A stretch of DNA of 25,331 bases from a virus (IMGVR_UViG_3300005518_000039:1-25331); one strand, 5' to 3'. Counted from the stretch's first letter, positions 1 to 7,748 are shown. Notes: generated by a model not told the origin, from the sequence alone. Program-made: numbers and translations.

Positions 1-1
1 T

Positions 2-259
2 GAACAACCTCCTCTTGTTTCTGACGACGTGCCTCCTCCTGTTTCCAACGACGAACCTCCTCCTGACAGCTCATTTGTGCCGCTGACCGTGTCTGCCCCG
101 GTGGCGCAGGCCCTCGCTGAACTGGTGGCGCAACTGCGGACGGATCGGCATCTCTATCAGGCCGTGCGCCTCGCGCTGGGCAAATGTCAGCGCAACTACC
201 GGCGTGGTCCGGTGACGGCGGTGCTGGATGCACTGGTAGGCGAGCAGGGGGCCACGTGA
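2..259 (+). CDS. Partial small proline-rich protein upstream of terminase
   Basis: The reading frame is open at the left edge, so the true start lies outside the window; a GTG at 29 is only a possible internal start. The visible part begins with a repeated Pro-Pro-x-x-Ser-Asp/Asn-Asp unit (residues from about 3 to 20). After this comes a hydrophobic/helical stretch (VAQALAELVAQLR) and a basic tail with RNYRRG. Its stop TGA overlaps the ATG of the next gene by one base, so it is translationally coupled to the terminase small subunit. I do not recognise a family. The position suggests a small late or packaging-associated protein, but this is only context. Confidence 0.6.
   Translation, partial: EQPPLVSDDVPPPVSNDEPPPDSSFVPLTVSAPVAQALAELVAQLRTDRHLYQAVRLALGKCQRNYRRGPVTAVLDALVGEQGAT
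8..70 (+). repeat. 24-bp in-frame tandem repeat, about 2.6 copies
   Basis: Two 24-base units at 8-31 and 32-55 differ at few positions, and a third partial unit begins at 56 with the same CCTCCTCCT. In protein they read PPLVSDDV, PPPVSNDE and PPPDSS. More copies may lie to the left of the window. This is a coding minisatellite forming a flexible Pro/acidic linker. Confidence 0.75.
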
Positions 260-723
260 TGGGGCTGTATCCAGAGCCGCTTTTTCAGGAAATTACAGAT
301 CATCAAAAGAGGGCGTTTTTGGCGGCCTATGCGCACACCGGGCGCATCACCCGTGCGGCGACGGCGGCGCAAGTGAACTGGCGCAACCATTATAATTGGC
401 TGAAGGATCCCTCCTACGCGCATGCGTTTACTGAGGCCCAGGGGATGGCCGCGGATTTTCTGGAGGAGGAGGCGATTCGGCGGGCAGTAGAGGGGGTACA
501 AAAGCCCGTTTTTTATCGGGGGGAACACGTCGATAATGTCAAGGAATATAGTGACACGTTGCTGATTCTGATGTTGAAAGGTGCGAAACCCGAGAAGTAC
601 CGGGAGAATGCGACGGTGAAAGTGGAAGCGGCCATTACCCTGGCTCTCGAAGAACGCACCCGCCAGGCGAACGAGCGGTTGCAGAGGTTACGCCGTGGCG
701 ATCTCCCCTCTCTCGCCAGTTGA
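259..723 (+). CDS. terS: Terminase small subunit
   Basis: The 154-residue product should recognise phage DNA and present it to the large terminase subunit for packaging. The N-terminal half has a helix-turn-helix-like pattern (GRITRAATAAQVNWRNHYNW, about residues 27-46), followed by an acidic helix. The segment with EYSDTLLILMLKGAKPEKYR (about 103-122) is a hallmark of Sf6-like and related small terminases. The C-terminus is basic and helical. The ATG at 259 was chosen because it overlaps the previous stop (TGATG) and follows a purine-rich GCAGGGGG site. An upstream in-frame ATG at 184 would run inside the previous gene. The 3' end overlaps the large-subunit gene by 29 bases, a common arrangement. 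The family is clear; the exact subfamily is not. Confidence 0.88.
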   Translation: MGLYPEPLFQEITDHQKRAFLAAYAHTGRITRAATAAQVNWRNHYNWLKDPSYAHAFTEAQGMAADFLEEEAIRRAVEGVQKPVFYRGEHVDNVKEYSDTLLILMLKGAKPEKYRENATVKVEAAITLALEERTRQANERLQRLRRGDLPSLAS

Positions 724-2209
724 GGACAGGCTGCTCTCCGATATTTTGAGCTACGCCTATGACCCGGCGGGCTTTGTAAGCTACGTGTTCCCGTGGGGGG
801 AGCCAGGAACCACCCTGGAGCACGAAGCGGGGCCGGACGGGTGGCAGATTGAGGTCCTGGACTATCTCGGGCAGCAATTGATCCAGACCACGGACGCGAT
901 TCGGATCGCCATCGCGAGTGGCCATGGCATCGGGAAAAGCTCCCTCATCGCGTGGCTGATCCTGTGGTTCATGTCTACCAAGCCCCATCCGCAGATTCCG
1001 GTGACGGCGGGAACTGCGGCGCAGTTGGCCACGAAGACCTGGCGCGAGTTGGCGAAGTGGCATCGGTTGGCGCTCAATAGCCACTGGTTTGACTGGACCG
1101 CGACGAAGTTTGCGCGGAAAGGATTTGCGGAAACGTGGTATGCCTCTGCCATTCCCTGGAGCAAAGAACGGGCGCAGTCGTTCGCCGGCACGCATGAAGA
1201 GCATGTGCTCGTGCTCTACGATGAAGGCTCGACTATTGACGATGCTATCTGGGACGTGACCGAAGGGGCGATGTCTACGCCTGGCGCTATTTGGGTGGTG
1301 CCCGGCAACCCGGAATTGAGTAGCGGGCGGTTCCACGATTGTTTCCATCGGTATCGGAGCCTCTGGAAAACGTGGCAGATTGATGCCCGGACTGCCAAGC
1401 AGACCAACAAGCCCGAGATTGCGCGCCAGATAGCGGCGTATGGGGACGACTCGGATTTTGTGCGGGTGCGCTGGTTGGGGAAATTTCCCCGCCAGGCCCC
1501 TATGCAGTTTATTTCGGAGGCCCTGGTGGAGGCGGCGCAGCAGCGGGAAGCGGTAGGCTATCATCTGGCTCCTGTGGTGCTGGGCGTGGATGTGGCGCGG
1601 TTTGGCGATGACGAAACGGTTGTGGTCAAGCGCCAGGGGCCAGCCGTCACCTACTGTAAAGGCTATCGGGGGCTGCGTACGGATCAGACGGCGGATGTCA
1701 TTGCGACTCTGCTCCGCCAGGACCAGGCGATTCAACAGGTGTTTGTGGATGTGGTCGGCATTGGGGCGGGGGTGGTAGATCAGCTCTACCGGCTCGGGTA
1801 TCGGCAGGAGGTCCTAGGGGTGAATGCTGGCGAGGCGGCGACCGAGTTTTACCCAGATACCCAAACGCCGAAGTATTTTAATTTGCGGGCGCAGATGTGG
1901 GGCAAAATGAAGGAGTGGTTGGAATATGAAGGCGGCTGTCTACCCCTGGAGCCTGCACAGTTGGGGCACGATGTGGTTGGGCCGCAGTACGGCTATGCCC
2001 AGCGGCAACAGATTCAACTGGAGCGCAAAGAGGACATGAAAGCGCGCGGCTTGCCGTCTCCCGATTATGGGGATGCGCTGGCCCTCACGTTTGCCCGGCC
2101 ACTGCAGGGGGCACAGACGCTGCACCGCCAGCAGTACGCCGTGGCGACCGGCAACCCGCTGGTGACCAGGCCGCAACGGACCGCACAAGCAACAGGAAGA
2201 CTGTGGTAA
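695..2209 (+). CDS. terL: Terminase large subunit (packaging ATPase and nuclease)
   Basis: This 504-residue motor pumps DNA into the prohead through the portal and cuts the concatemer. The ATPase half shows a Walker A loop SGHGIGKSS (about residues 75-83) and a Walker B strand VLVLYDEGS (about 171-179, with Asp-Glu). The nuclease half has RNase H-like acidic clusters: GVDVARFGDDET (about 297-308), VDVVGIGAG (about 351-359) and PDYGDAL (about 456-462). The start is GTG at 695, inside the small-subunit gene. The ribosome binding site is weak, suggesting translational coupling. Length and motif order are normal for phage TerL, and it appears intact. Confidence 0.96.
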   Translation: MAISPLSPVEDRLLSDILSYAYDPAGFVSYVFPWGEPGTTLEHEAGPDGWQIEVLDYLGQQLIQTTDAIRIAIASGHGIGKSSLIAWLILWFMSTKPHPQIPVTAGTAAQLATKTWRELAKWHRLALNSHWFDWTATKFARKGFAETWYASAIPWSKERAQSFAGTHEEHVLVLYDEGSTIDDAIWDVTEGAMSTPGAIWVVPGNPELSSGRFHDCFHRYRSLWKTWQIDARTAKQTNKPEIARQIAAYGDDSDFVRVRWLGKFPRQAPMQFISEALVEAAQQREAVGYHLAPVVLGVDVARFGDDETVVVKRQGPAVTYCKGYRGLRTDQTADVIATLLRQDQAIQQVFVDVVGIGAGVVDQLYRLGYRQEVLGVNAGEAATEFYPDTQTPKYFNLRAQMWGKMKEWLEYEGGCLPLEPAQLGHDVVGPQYGYAQRQQIQLERKEDMKARGLPSPDYGDALALTFARPLQGAQTLHRQQYAVATGNPLVTRPQRTAQATGRLW

Positions 2210-2409
2210 TGCCCGCCCAATCCCAGGCGCAGCAACATGTGGCCAACATGGCCAGGGCCGTGAAGCACGGCAAGCTCCTCCTCCGCGATGTCCCTGCCGG
2301 GGCACGCAAAGCGGTTGAGTCCATGGCGGCGATGCCAGAGAGTCAGCTCGACGACTTCCAGCATGCCGTGCCCCATGCGCCGCAGCGCAAGACGTTGCTC
2401 ACGAGGTAG
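2209..2409 (+). CDS. Small DUF3008-like protein
   Basis: A 66-residue basic protein beginning MPAQSQAQQHVANMARAVKHG. The MPA-S-AQQ start, the later KAVES-M motif and the DDF segment recall the DUF3008 family of small phage and bacterial proteins of unknown role, often found between terminase and portal. This is a similarity judged by eye. The ATG at 2209 overlaps the TerL stop (TAATG), with AACAGGAAG a few bases upstream. A GTG at 2203 in the same frame would add two residues and is less likely. Its position suggests a role in packaging or head-tail connection, but nothing in the sequence shows a catalytic activity. Confidence 0.7.
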   Translation: MPAQSQAQQHVANMARAVKHGKLLLRDVPAGARKAVESMAAMPESQLDDFQHAVPHAPQRKTLLTR

Positions 2410-2411
2410 CC

Positions 2412-4124
2412 GTGGCTGAACTGGCGTCCTACAGCGCACGCCTCGCCGCCAGCACGTCGCAGGCCATTCCGGAGCAACTCTTCCGGCGGCTGGACGGCCT
2501 GAAGTCGCAGCGCCAGCTCTGGGAGTCGGACTGGCAGGATGTGGTGAATCTGCTGGTGCCGGGCGCTGACGATATTCTCCACTGGCGGGCGCCGGGGCAA
2601 TCCCGCACCGAGCAGATTTTCGATGCCCGGCCGTTGCAGGCGCCGCAGATTCTCGCGGCGAACATCCAGGGCGGCATCACCAACCCGGCCATGCAGTGGT
2701 CCCGGCTGCGCTTCCGGGCCGAGGAACTCAATGCCTTGCAGCACGTCAACGCCTGGCTCGAATCGTGCGACGACAGCATGCGGTCGCTGTATAACGGTAG
2801 TAGTTTCTATCAGGCGGCGTATACGTACTATCTGCACCTCGGGGCTTTTGGGACCGCAGCCATGTACGTGGCGCAGGGCCGGCAGACACGGCAGGCTGCC
2901 GGGCTGAAGCTTCAGTGCCGCACGCTGTCTCCAGGCAGCTACTGGATTAGCGAGAACGCTGAGGGGCGCGTCGATACGCTCTTCCGTGATTGCTGGTTGA
3001 CGCCTCGCCAGGCCGTCGAGCTGTTTGGCGACGGCGTCAGTCAACGTACGGCCGAGAAGGTGGCCAGGCAACGGGACATCGATGTCCCCGAGCGCTACCT
3101 GCACGCCGTCTACCCGCGTACGCAGCGCAACCCGCGCAAGGCGGACAACCGCCAGATGCCGTGGGCAGCGTGCTATGCCGACTATGAAACGCGGTCGCTG
3201 GTGCAGGAGACCGGCTACGAGGAATTTCCGTTTGTGGTCTCGCGCTGGGAGACGCTGGGGCAATCGCCGTACGGCGTGGGGCCGGGCCATCTAGCGCTCC
3301 CGGATGTGCGGGTACTGAACAAACTGCGCGAGTTGAACCTGGAGCAACTCGTCCTGTGGGCACGGCCGCCCCTGACCATGCTACGGGAAGGCGTCATTGG
3401 CAGCGTCAGCCTGCAACCGTATGCCTTGAACGTGTTGAGCCAGGCGGACGCGCTGAAACCGCTGGACCTGACCGGGCGCCCGGACCTGGTGCAAATTACG
3501 GCGCAGGAACTGGTGCAGTCCATTCAGGACCTCTTCTACGTCCATGCGCTCCAGGCGTTGCCGCCCCCAGAAGCGGCCCAGATGACGGCCTTCGAGGTAG
3601 CGCACCGACTCGAACTGATGCAGCGGGTGATGGGGCCGGCATTGACCCGGTTGCTGAGTGAGATGTTGGACCCGCTGAGTGATCGGGTGTTTGGCCTGGC
3701 GCTGCGGGGCGGGCTGTTTCCGCAGCCACCGATGGAAGTGCTGGAAGCCGCGATGCGCCAGCAGGGGCAACTGGATGTCGAGTACGAAGGCCCCCTGGCA
3801 CGTGCCCAGCGGGGGAGCGAGGTGCAGTCCCTGGGGCAGATTATCGGCATGTACGGCCAGATTGCCAGCACCACGCAGAATATGGAGGTCCTGGACAACA
3901 TTGATTGGGACCGTGCCGCACGGGATATTGCCACCGTGACGGGTGGGCAGCGGGTGTGGGTGCGGGATGTGCAGGACGTGTTGCGTATGCGGCAGGCCCG
4001 GGCACAGGCGCAGCAGCAGGCGCAGCAGCAGCAACAGTTTGAAGGCACCGCGGCGGCCCTGGGGCGGGTGGCGCCAGCGATCCAGGCGTACCAGGCGCTG
4101 CAACCGCAGCAGCAGGCGGCGTAA
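2412..4124 (+). CDS. Portal (head-to-tail connecting) protein
   Basis: The 570-residue product is the expected dodecameric ring at the capsid vertex, through which DNA enters and to which the tail attaches. Its start (LFRRLDGLKSQRQLWESDWQ, about residues 23-42) and the motifs RTEQIFDARP and SSFYQAAYTYYLHLGAFGTA are typical of the podovirus head-to-tail connecting family. The mid-protein segment YGVGPGHLALPDVRVLNKL also fits. The C-terminal 50 residues are low complexity, rich in Gln and Ala, and probably disordered inside the head. The start is GTG at 2412 after a GAGG site. It sits between the terminase and scaffold genes, as expected. Length is normal. Confidence 0.93.
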   Translation: MAELASYSARLAASTSQAIPEQLFRRLDGLKSQRQLWESDWQDVVNLLVPGADDILHWRAPGQSRTEQIFDARPLQAPQILAANIQGGITNPAMQWSRLRFRAEELNALQHVNAWLESCDDSMRSLYNGSSFYQAAYTYYLHLGAFGTAAMYVAQGRQTRQAAGLKLQCRTLSPGSYWISENAEGRVDTLFRDCWLTPRQAVELFGDGVSQRTAEKVARQRDIDVPERYLHAVYPRTQRNPRKADNRQMPWAACYADYETRSLVQETGYEEFPFVVSRWETLGQSPYGVGPGHLALPDVRVLNKLRELNLEQLVLWARPPLTMLREGVIGSVSLQPYALNVLSQADALKPLDLTGRPDLVQITAQELVQSIQDLFYVHALQALPPPEAAQMTAFEVAHRLELMQRVMGPALTRLLSEMLDPLSDRVFGLALRGGLFPQPPMEVLEAAMRQQGQLDVEYEGPLARAQRGSEVQSLGQIIGMYGQIASTTQNMEVLDNIDWDRAARDIATVTGGQRVWVRDVQDVLRMRQARAQAQQQAQQQQQFEGTAAALGRVAPAIQAYQALQPQQQAA

Positions 4125-4390
4125 TGGCGTTGTATCAGGGGTCGCTCCAGCAGGTGCAGGCGATTCGCGAGCAAGCGGCGCGCGCCCGGACGCGCCGGCG
4201 GGATGTGGCGCAGGCGTATCTGGCGCTGGTGCAGAGCGAGTGGGGGCAAGTGATTCTGGATGACTTAGTGCAGTCTGTCCTGTTACGCCCCAATACCTGC
4301 CCGGAGGATGAGGGCGAACGGCGGGTGGTGCTGAAAATGCTGCGGCTCATTGCCGAGGCCCCGGCGGTTCTGGCCGACGAGAGCGCGTAG
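4124..4390 (+). CDS. Small Bbp19-like protein
   Basis: An 88-residue, mostly helical protein starting in the portal stop codon (TAATG). The N-terminal 35 residues are basic and Gln/Arg-rich. The rest (GQVILDDLVQSVLLRPNT, then EDEGERRVVLKMLRLI) matches the pattern I associate with Bbp19-like proteins of Bordetella phage BPP-1 relatives: a Gly-x-x-IL-x-DL core followed by an EGxRxVVLxxLR motif. That family sits next to the portal gene in many podoviruses and its function is unknown. It is the last gene before the terminator at 4461. The assignment is by eye. Confidence 0.72.
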   Translation: MALYQGSLQQVQAIREQAARARTRRRDVAQAYLALVQSEWGQVILDDLVQSVLLRPNTCPEDEGERRVVLKMLRLIAEAPAVLADESA

Positions 4391-4408
4391 ACCACAACTA
4401 TAGAGAGC
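4388..4408 (+). promoter_or_regulatory. Possible single-subunit RNA polymerase promoter core
   Basis: The string ACTATAGAGAG (4397-4407) matches the core shared by T7 and SP6 promoters (ACTATAG with a purine-rich start), with G4403 as the expected +1. The preceding TAG-ACC-ACA resembles the SP6 upstream part (TAG-GTG-ACA) only if one extra A is allowed. There is no convincing -35/-10 pair for the host polymerase here. In T7, promoters stand before the scaffold and capsid genes, the same position as here. It is a single occurrence; I saw no second copy in the window, and the following terminator complicates the reading. Confidence 0.35.
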
Positions 4409-4420
4409 TTTGCCCGCGTC

Positions 4421-4445
4421 GTTTCGTGCCTAGCTAGCACGAGGC
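4421..4445 (+). other. RNA hairpin with TAGCTA loop upstream of terminator
   Basis: Bases 4421-4429 pair with 4437-4445 (six Watson-Crick pairs TCGTGC/GCACGA, then two G-U pairs and a G-C). They enclose the 7-base loop CTAGCTA. No T-tract follows, so it is not a terminator by itself. Its loop carries the same palindromic hexamer TAGCTA as the loop of the terminator hairpin 40 bases downstream. Confidence 0.6.
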
Positions 4446-4460
4446 CACGCACGCCATGAC

Positions 4461-4497
4461 AGGCGCACAGGTAGCTACCCCTGTGCGCCTTTTTTTT
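4461..4497 (+). terminator. Rho-independent terminator after the portal operon
   Basis: A perfect 11-bp stem (4461-4471 with 4480-4490), GC-rich, has the 8-base loop TAGCTACC and is followed directly by eight Ts (4490-4497). It closes the terminase-portal block and separates it from the scaffold-capsid block. Some read-through, or a promoter placed after it, is needed to express the capsid genes. Confidence 0.93.
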
Positions 4498-4528
4498 GGC
4501 CGGCTGACGCGGGCAACGAGGAGGACGT

Positions 4529-5497
4529 ATGGCTGAAGAATCCGGCGCCCCTGGCGCATCCGCCCCCGGCGCCCCCACGGGATCCCCCGTGCCAGCCCCG
4601 GCAGGGGGAGAGGCTGGCGCGTCTGCCGCCGCAACAGGCGGCGGCACTTCCTTAGTGAGGGACCAGGGCAACGCCAGCCTGCTCGACTGGCGGGCGACGT
4701 TGCCCGAGGCGATCCGCACTCACACGGTCTTGCAGCAGTTCCCGACCACGGAGGCCGCCGCGAAGACGCTGGTCGCCCAGGCGGAAATGATCGGGCGCGG
4801 GCTCTACCTGCCGCGCGAGGATGCCGACGATGCGGCCAAAGCGGAAGCCCTGGACAAAGTCTATGCCAGGTTGGGCCGGCCCAAAGATGCGGCCAGTTAC
4901 GCGATCACGCCGCCCGCCTTGCCGGAGGGTATGGCGTGGGACCCGGAGATGGAGCGGCAATTCCGCGAGGAGGCCTGGGCTGCCGGGTTGAGTCAGCAGC
5001 AAGTCGAGCGCCTGTTGGCCTTTGAGGGCCGGCGGGCCGCCCAGTTGGGCAACCTCCAGGCCGCCGCTGAGGCACGGAGCTACGAAGAGGGGCAGCAGGC
5101 CCTGGCCCGCGAGTTTGGCGCCAGTGCGCCCCGATTACTGGCCAGAGCCCGGGGCTTCTTCGAGCACTTTGGTCGCGGCGCCTTTGGCGGTGAAGCCGGT
5201 GTCAAGGCCTGGCAGGCCATTGCCGACAGTGGGCTGGCCAATAATCCGCATGTCATTGCCGCCTTCGCCCAGGCGTTTGACCGGTTGGGCGAAGGCGAGT
5301 TTTTCGACTCCGAGTACTACCAGGCCGGGGCCAGCACGCTGGACACGCTGCGGTCCCGGTTTGACGCCCTGACGGCGAAGCGCTACAGCCCTACCGGGGC
5401 CACGCCGCAGGAAGAAGCTGAATGGGGCCGACTGGCGGAGCAACTGGACCGGGCGCGGCAACAGGGCGGCGGACGGACACCCGGACGCGCCGCCTAG
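4529..5497 (+). CDS. Capsid assembly scaffold protein
   Basis: A 322-residue internal scaffold expected to guide procapsid assembly and then leave. The first 40 residues are a disordered Ala/Gly/Pro-rich leader. After that come DWRATLPEAIRTHTVLQQF (about 53-71) and a helix with TLVAQAEMIGRG. Then come LDKVYARLGRPKDAASY and PALPEGMAWDPEMERQFRE, followed by the GLSQQQVERLL motif. This pattern is characteristic of podovirus scaffold proteins. The C-terminus is basic (LDRARQQGGGRTPGRAA), as expected for a capsid-binding tail. ATG at 4529 follows a strong GAGGAGG site. It lies directly upstream of the major capsid gene, as in T7. Confidence 0.86.
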   Translation: MAEESGAPGASAPGAPTGSPVPAPAGGEAGASAAATGGGTSLVRDQGNASLLDWRATLPEAIRTHTVLQQFPTTEAAAKTLVAQAEMIGRGLYLPREDADDAAKAEALDKVYARLGRPKDAASYAITPPALPEGMAWDPEMERQFREEAWAAGLSQQQVERLLAFEGRRAAQLGNLQAAAEARSYEEGQQALAREFGASAPRLLARARGFFEHFGRGAFGGEAGVKAWQAIADSGLANNPHVIAAFAQAFDRLGEGEFFDSEYYQAGASTLDTLRSRFDALTAKRYSPTGATPQEEAEWGRLAEQLDRARQQGGGRTPGRAA

Positions 5498-5514
5498 CGG
5501 CCACAGACCGACAC

Positions 5515-5543
5515 GCCTGACAATCTCTGCCCAGAGACCAGGC
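5515..5543 (+). other. Short imperfect hairpin in scaffold-capsid gap
   Basis: GCCTG (5515-5519) can pair with CAGGC (5539-5543), and inside it TCTCT (5524-5528) with AGAGA (5533-5537), with an asymmetric internal loop. No T-tract follows. It may be an mRNA processing or stabilising element between the scaffold and capsid genes, or chance. The rest of this 152-base gap shows no gene. Confidence 0.35.
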
Positions 5544-5605
5544 TACCGCACGGTGAGACGTGCCGCCCAGGAGAGCGCATCTTTAGGGAAGCCGGGCGAC
5601 CGACA

Positions 5606-5644
5606 ACTCCCTGCCATGGCATGCCCGCTACACAATCAGGGAGT
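5606..5644 (+). promoter_or_regulatory. Inverted repeat that can mask the capsid ribosome binding site
   Basis: ACTCCCTG (5606-5613) is perfectly complementary to CAGGGAGT (5637-5644). The right arm contains AGGGAG, the ribosome binding site for the capsid ATG at 5650. The loop is 23 bases and includes the palindrome GCCATGGC. If formed, the stem would hide the Shine-Dalgarno sequence, so it is a candidate translational control element. Confidence 0.5.
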
Positions 5645-5649
5645 AGCGC

Positions 5650-6594
5650 ATGGCCGGGCCAGATAGTGCCGTAGTTCTTCAGTTCGAATCATCCTATGAC
5701 TATTTGTATCAGCAGCTGTTGAACCGCTTGCAGCGGTTCGTGCGTCTCGACGCGCAACCCAACAGTATCATGGCGGCGTTTGGCCTGCTGGGGCCAGTGG
5801 CCACGCAGGAGATTACCGGCGAGCGGCACGGCTCCACGAGCTGGACGGACTCGCCGTCGAGTCGGCGGTGGGTAGCCAAACGCATGTTCGAAGTGGCGCA
5901 GATGCTGGACGTCAACGACGAGCTTGCCATCGTGCTCAACCTCCAGATGGGCTACGTGAACAACGCCGTCGCCTCAATGGAGCGGCTGGCCGATAAACTC
6001 ATCATTGATGCGGTGACGGGCACGGCGCAGGCCGGCACGTTCGGGACGGATACCGCCACCTTCGACGCCACGGCGCCGGTCGCAGACGGGACCGGGGGCA
6101 ATCAGATTGCGGTGGGGAGCGCCGGGCTGACCATTGATAAGATGCGTCAGGCGCGTGAGGTGTTCGATGCCCGCGAAGTGGGCCTGGACGGCATGGCGAT
6201 GGGGATGCGGGAGTTTGTCTGGGTGATGTCGCCCAAGAATCACCAGGACCTGCTGGAGCAGACCGAAGCCACCAGTACGGATTACCTGGGCGTGATTATC
6301 GTCAATGGGCAGGAGCAGGCCAACCGCATGCCGCTTGTGCAGGGGCGCATTCCCTACTATATGGGGTTTGACCTCATCATCAGCAACCAGCTCAACACGA
6401 CGAGCAGCAACCGCATCAATCTGGCGTGGCACAAGCAGGCCATGGGCTTTGCCCGCTGGGGCGGTCAGCGGCGCATCTGGCTGGGCGAATTGCCCGAACA
6501 CCATCTCGGTAAAGGCATCCTGGTGCAGGAGCATATGGGCGCGGTCCGTATCCAGGACAAAGGGGTGCTGGCGATTGTCTGCGACGAAACCTAA
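5650..6594 (+). CDS. Major capsid protein
   Basis: A 314-residue protein, expected to form the icosahedral shell with an HK97-type fold. Recognisable stretches include the N-terminal YDYLYQQLLNRLQRFVR (about 17-33), GERHGSTSWTDSPSSRRW (about 57-74), the ERLADKLIIDAVTG helix, and a C-terminal KGILVQEHMGAVRIQDKGV (about 290-308). These resemble the major capsid proteins of BPP-1-like and related podoviruses. The position right after the scaffold gene supports this. ATG at 5650 follows AGGGAG. It is followed by a short gap with another purine-rich site. No frameshifted extension is apparent. Confidence 0.9.
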   Translation: MAGPDSAVVLQFESSYDYLYQQLLNRLQRFVRLDAQPNSIMAAFGLLGPVATQEITGERHGSTSWTDSPSSRRWVAKRMFEVAQMLDVNDELAIVLNLQMGYVNNAVASMERLADKLIIDAVTGTAQAGTFGTDTATFDATAPVADGTGGNQIAVGSAGLTIDKMRQAREVFDAREVGLDGMAMGMREFVWVMSPKNHQDLLEQTEATSTDYLGVIIVNGQEQANRMPLVQGRIPYYMGFDLIISNQLNTTSSNRINLAWHKQAMGFARWGGQRRIWLGELPEHHLGKGILVQEHMGAVRIQDKGVLAIVCDET

Positions 6595-6625
6595 TGCCTC
6601 CTGAAGGGGAGAAAGGACCCTGTTC

Positions 6626-7123
6626 ATGGCTACGACCTATACCGCCGAATACAACAATGCCTTTGTCGCCGTGCCGCCAGCGCATAACTACGCCTACGGT
6701 GCGGCGATCCGGTATTTCCCTTTTAACCAGGTGCGCACCGCTGGCGGCACGGCGAACGATCTGGTGTATGTCGCCAAGCTGCCGCCGCAGGCAATGCTCG
6801 ACATGTTGCTCTCCTGGGTCAGCTTCAAGGCAGCCACGGCGACGGAGACGCTGGACCTCGGCTGGGATGCGTATCGCGACATGGACGGCACGCTCCAGGC
6901 CGCCAGTGCCGGGGGGCTGCTCTCCGCCATTCTCATGACCACGGATGGCGTCTGGCGGGGTGGGGCGCTGATTACCGCCGCCGCCATCGCTCAGAGCCTG
7001 CCGGTGGTCTACACCAAGGCGTTCAATAACCGGGACCCGGTACTCATCTATGCCACGTTGAAGGTGGCCAATCCGGGCGCTGATGACGAGCTCCATGGCG
7101 CCCTGGCCGTGATTACGCCGTAA
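6626..7123 (+). CDS. Head accessory or decoration protein candidate
   Basis: A 165-residue protein rich in Ala, Thr and small residues, starting MATTYTAEYNNAF. Segments such as LVYVAKLPPQAMLDMLLSWVSF and LDLGWDAYRDMDG suggest a beta-rich virion protein. In many podoviruses a gene directly after the major capsid gene encodes a conserved capsid-associated protein of this size. No enzyme motif is visible. ATG at 6626 is preceded by GGGGAGAAAGG. It could equally be a minor head or connector protein; the decoration role is inferred from position only. Confidence 0.65.
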   Translation: MATTYTAEYNNAFVAVPPAHNYAYGAAIRYFPFNQVRTAGGTANDLVYVAKLPPQAMLDMLLSWVSFKAATATETLDLGWDAYRDMDGTLQAASAGGLLSAILMTTDGVWRGGALITAAAIAQSLPVVYTKAFNNRDPVLIYATLKVANPGADDELHGALAVITP

Positions 7124-7134
7124 GGAGGCGCGCC

Positions 7135-7737
7135 ATGGCGAGTGTCTCCGCTATTCAAATTACTAACAACGCCCTGGCGCAACTCGGGGAAGTGCCGCTC
7201 GTGAGCTTTGACGAGGGTACGCAGCTCAGCACCACCGCGCGCGACCTCTGGGCGACAGCGCAAGACGCCGTGCTCGAAGCCCATCCGTGGAATTTCGCCT
7301 GTTTTTATGCGGCGTTGCGGCAGCTCAATGACCCGCCGGCCTGGGGCTGGACGTACCAGTACAGCTTGCCCACGGACCCCTACTGCCTGCGGGTGCTGGA
7401 ACTCGAGCACAATGCCTGCTTTGAGATTGGCGCCGACCGCTACGAAGGGCGGGTGCTGCTCACCGATCAGGCCACCGCCCATGTGCGCTACATCGGGCGG
7501 GTAGACGACTTAGGCCACTGGAATGGCCTGGCCGTGGAAGCGCTGACGAAGTACATCGCGGCCTGCCTGGCGCCCTTGGTGACCGGGCAGCAGACCCGCA
7601 AAGATGCGCTGCTGGTGGAGTTTCAGAAGCTCCTCCCGGCGGCGCAGGACCGTGACAGCCATGAAGGCACGCCGCATGTGGTGCCCCCGAACCGTCTGCT
7701 GGTCGGGGCACGGCTGGGCCTGCGGTGGTGCCCCTGA
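7135..7737 (+). CDS. Tail tubular protein A-like adaptor (gp11-like)
   Basis: A 200-residue head-tail adaptor that should bind under the portal and join it to the nozzle, as T7 gp11 does. The start VSAIQITNNALAQLGEVPL (about 3-21), the helix TARDLWATAQDAVLEAHPWNFA (about 33-54) and YSLPTDPYCLRVLEL (about 75-89) are typical of the family. The later WNGLAVEALTKYIAACLAPL helix also fits. The C-terminal 30 residues are variable. ATG at 7135 follows a very strong TAAGGAGG. Length matches T7 gp11. Confidence 0.88.
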   Translation: MASVSAIQITNNALAQLGEVPLVSFDEGTQLSTTARDLWATAQDAVLEAHPWNFACFYAALRQLNDPPAWGWTYQYSLPTDPYCLRVLELEHNACFEIGADRYEGRVLLTDQATAHVRYIGRVDDLGHWNGLAVEALTKYIAACLAPLVTGQQTRKDALLVEFQKLLPAAQDRDSHEGTPHVVPPNRLLVGARLGLRWCP

Positions 7738-7748
7738 AGGAGGCAACC

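Noticed and set aside
635-1735. 366-residue minus-strand frame opposite terminase
   Set aside because: Shadow of the terminase large subunit gene; no recognisable domain and Arg/Pro/His-rich composition.
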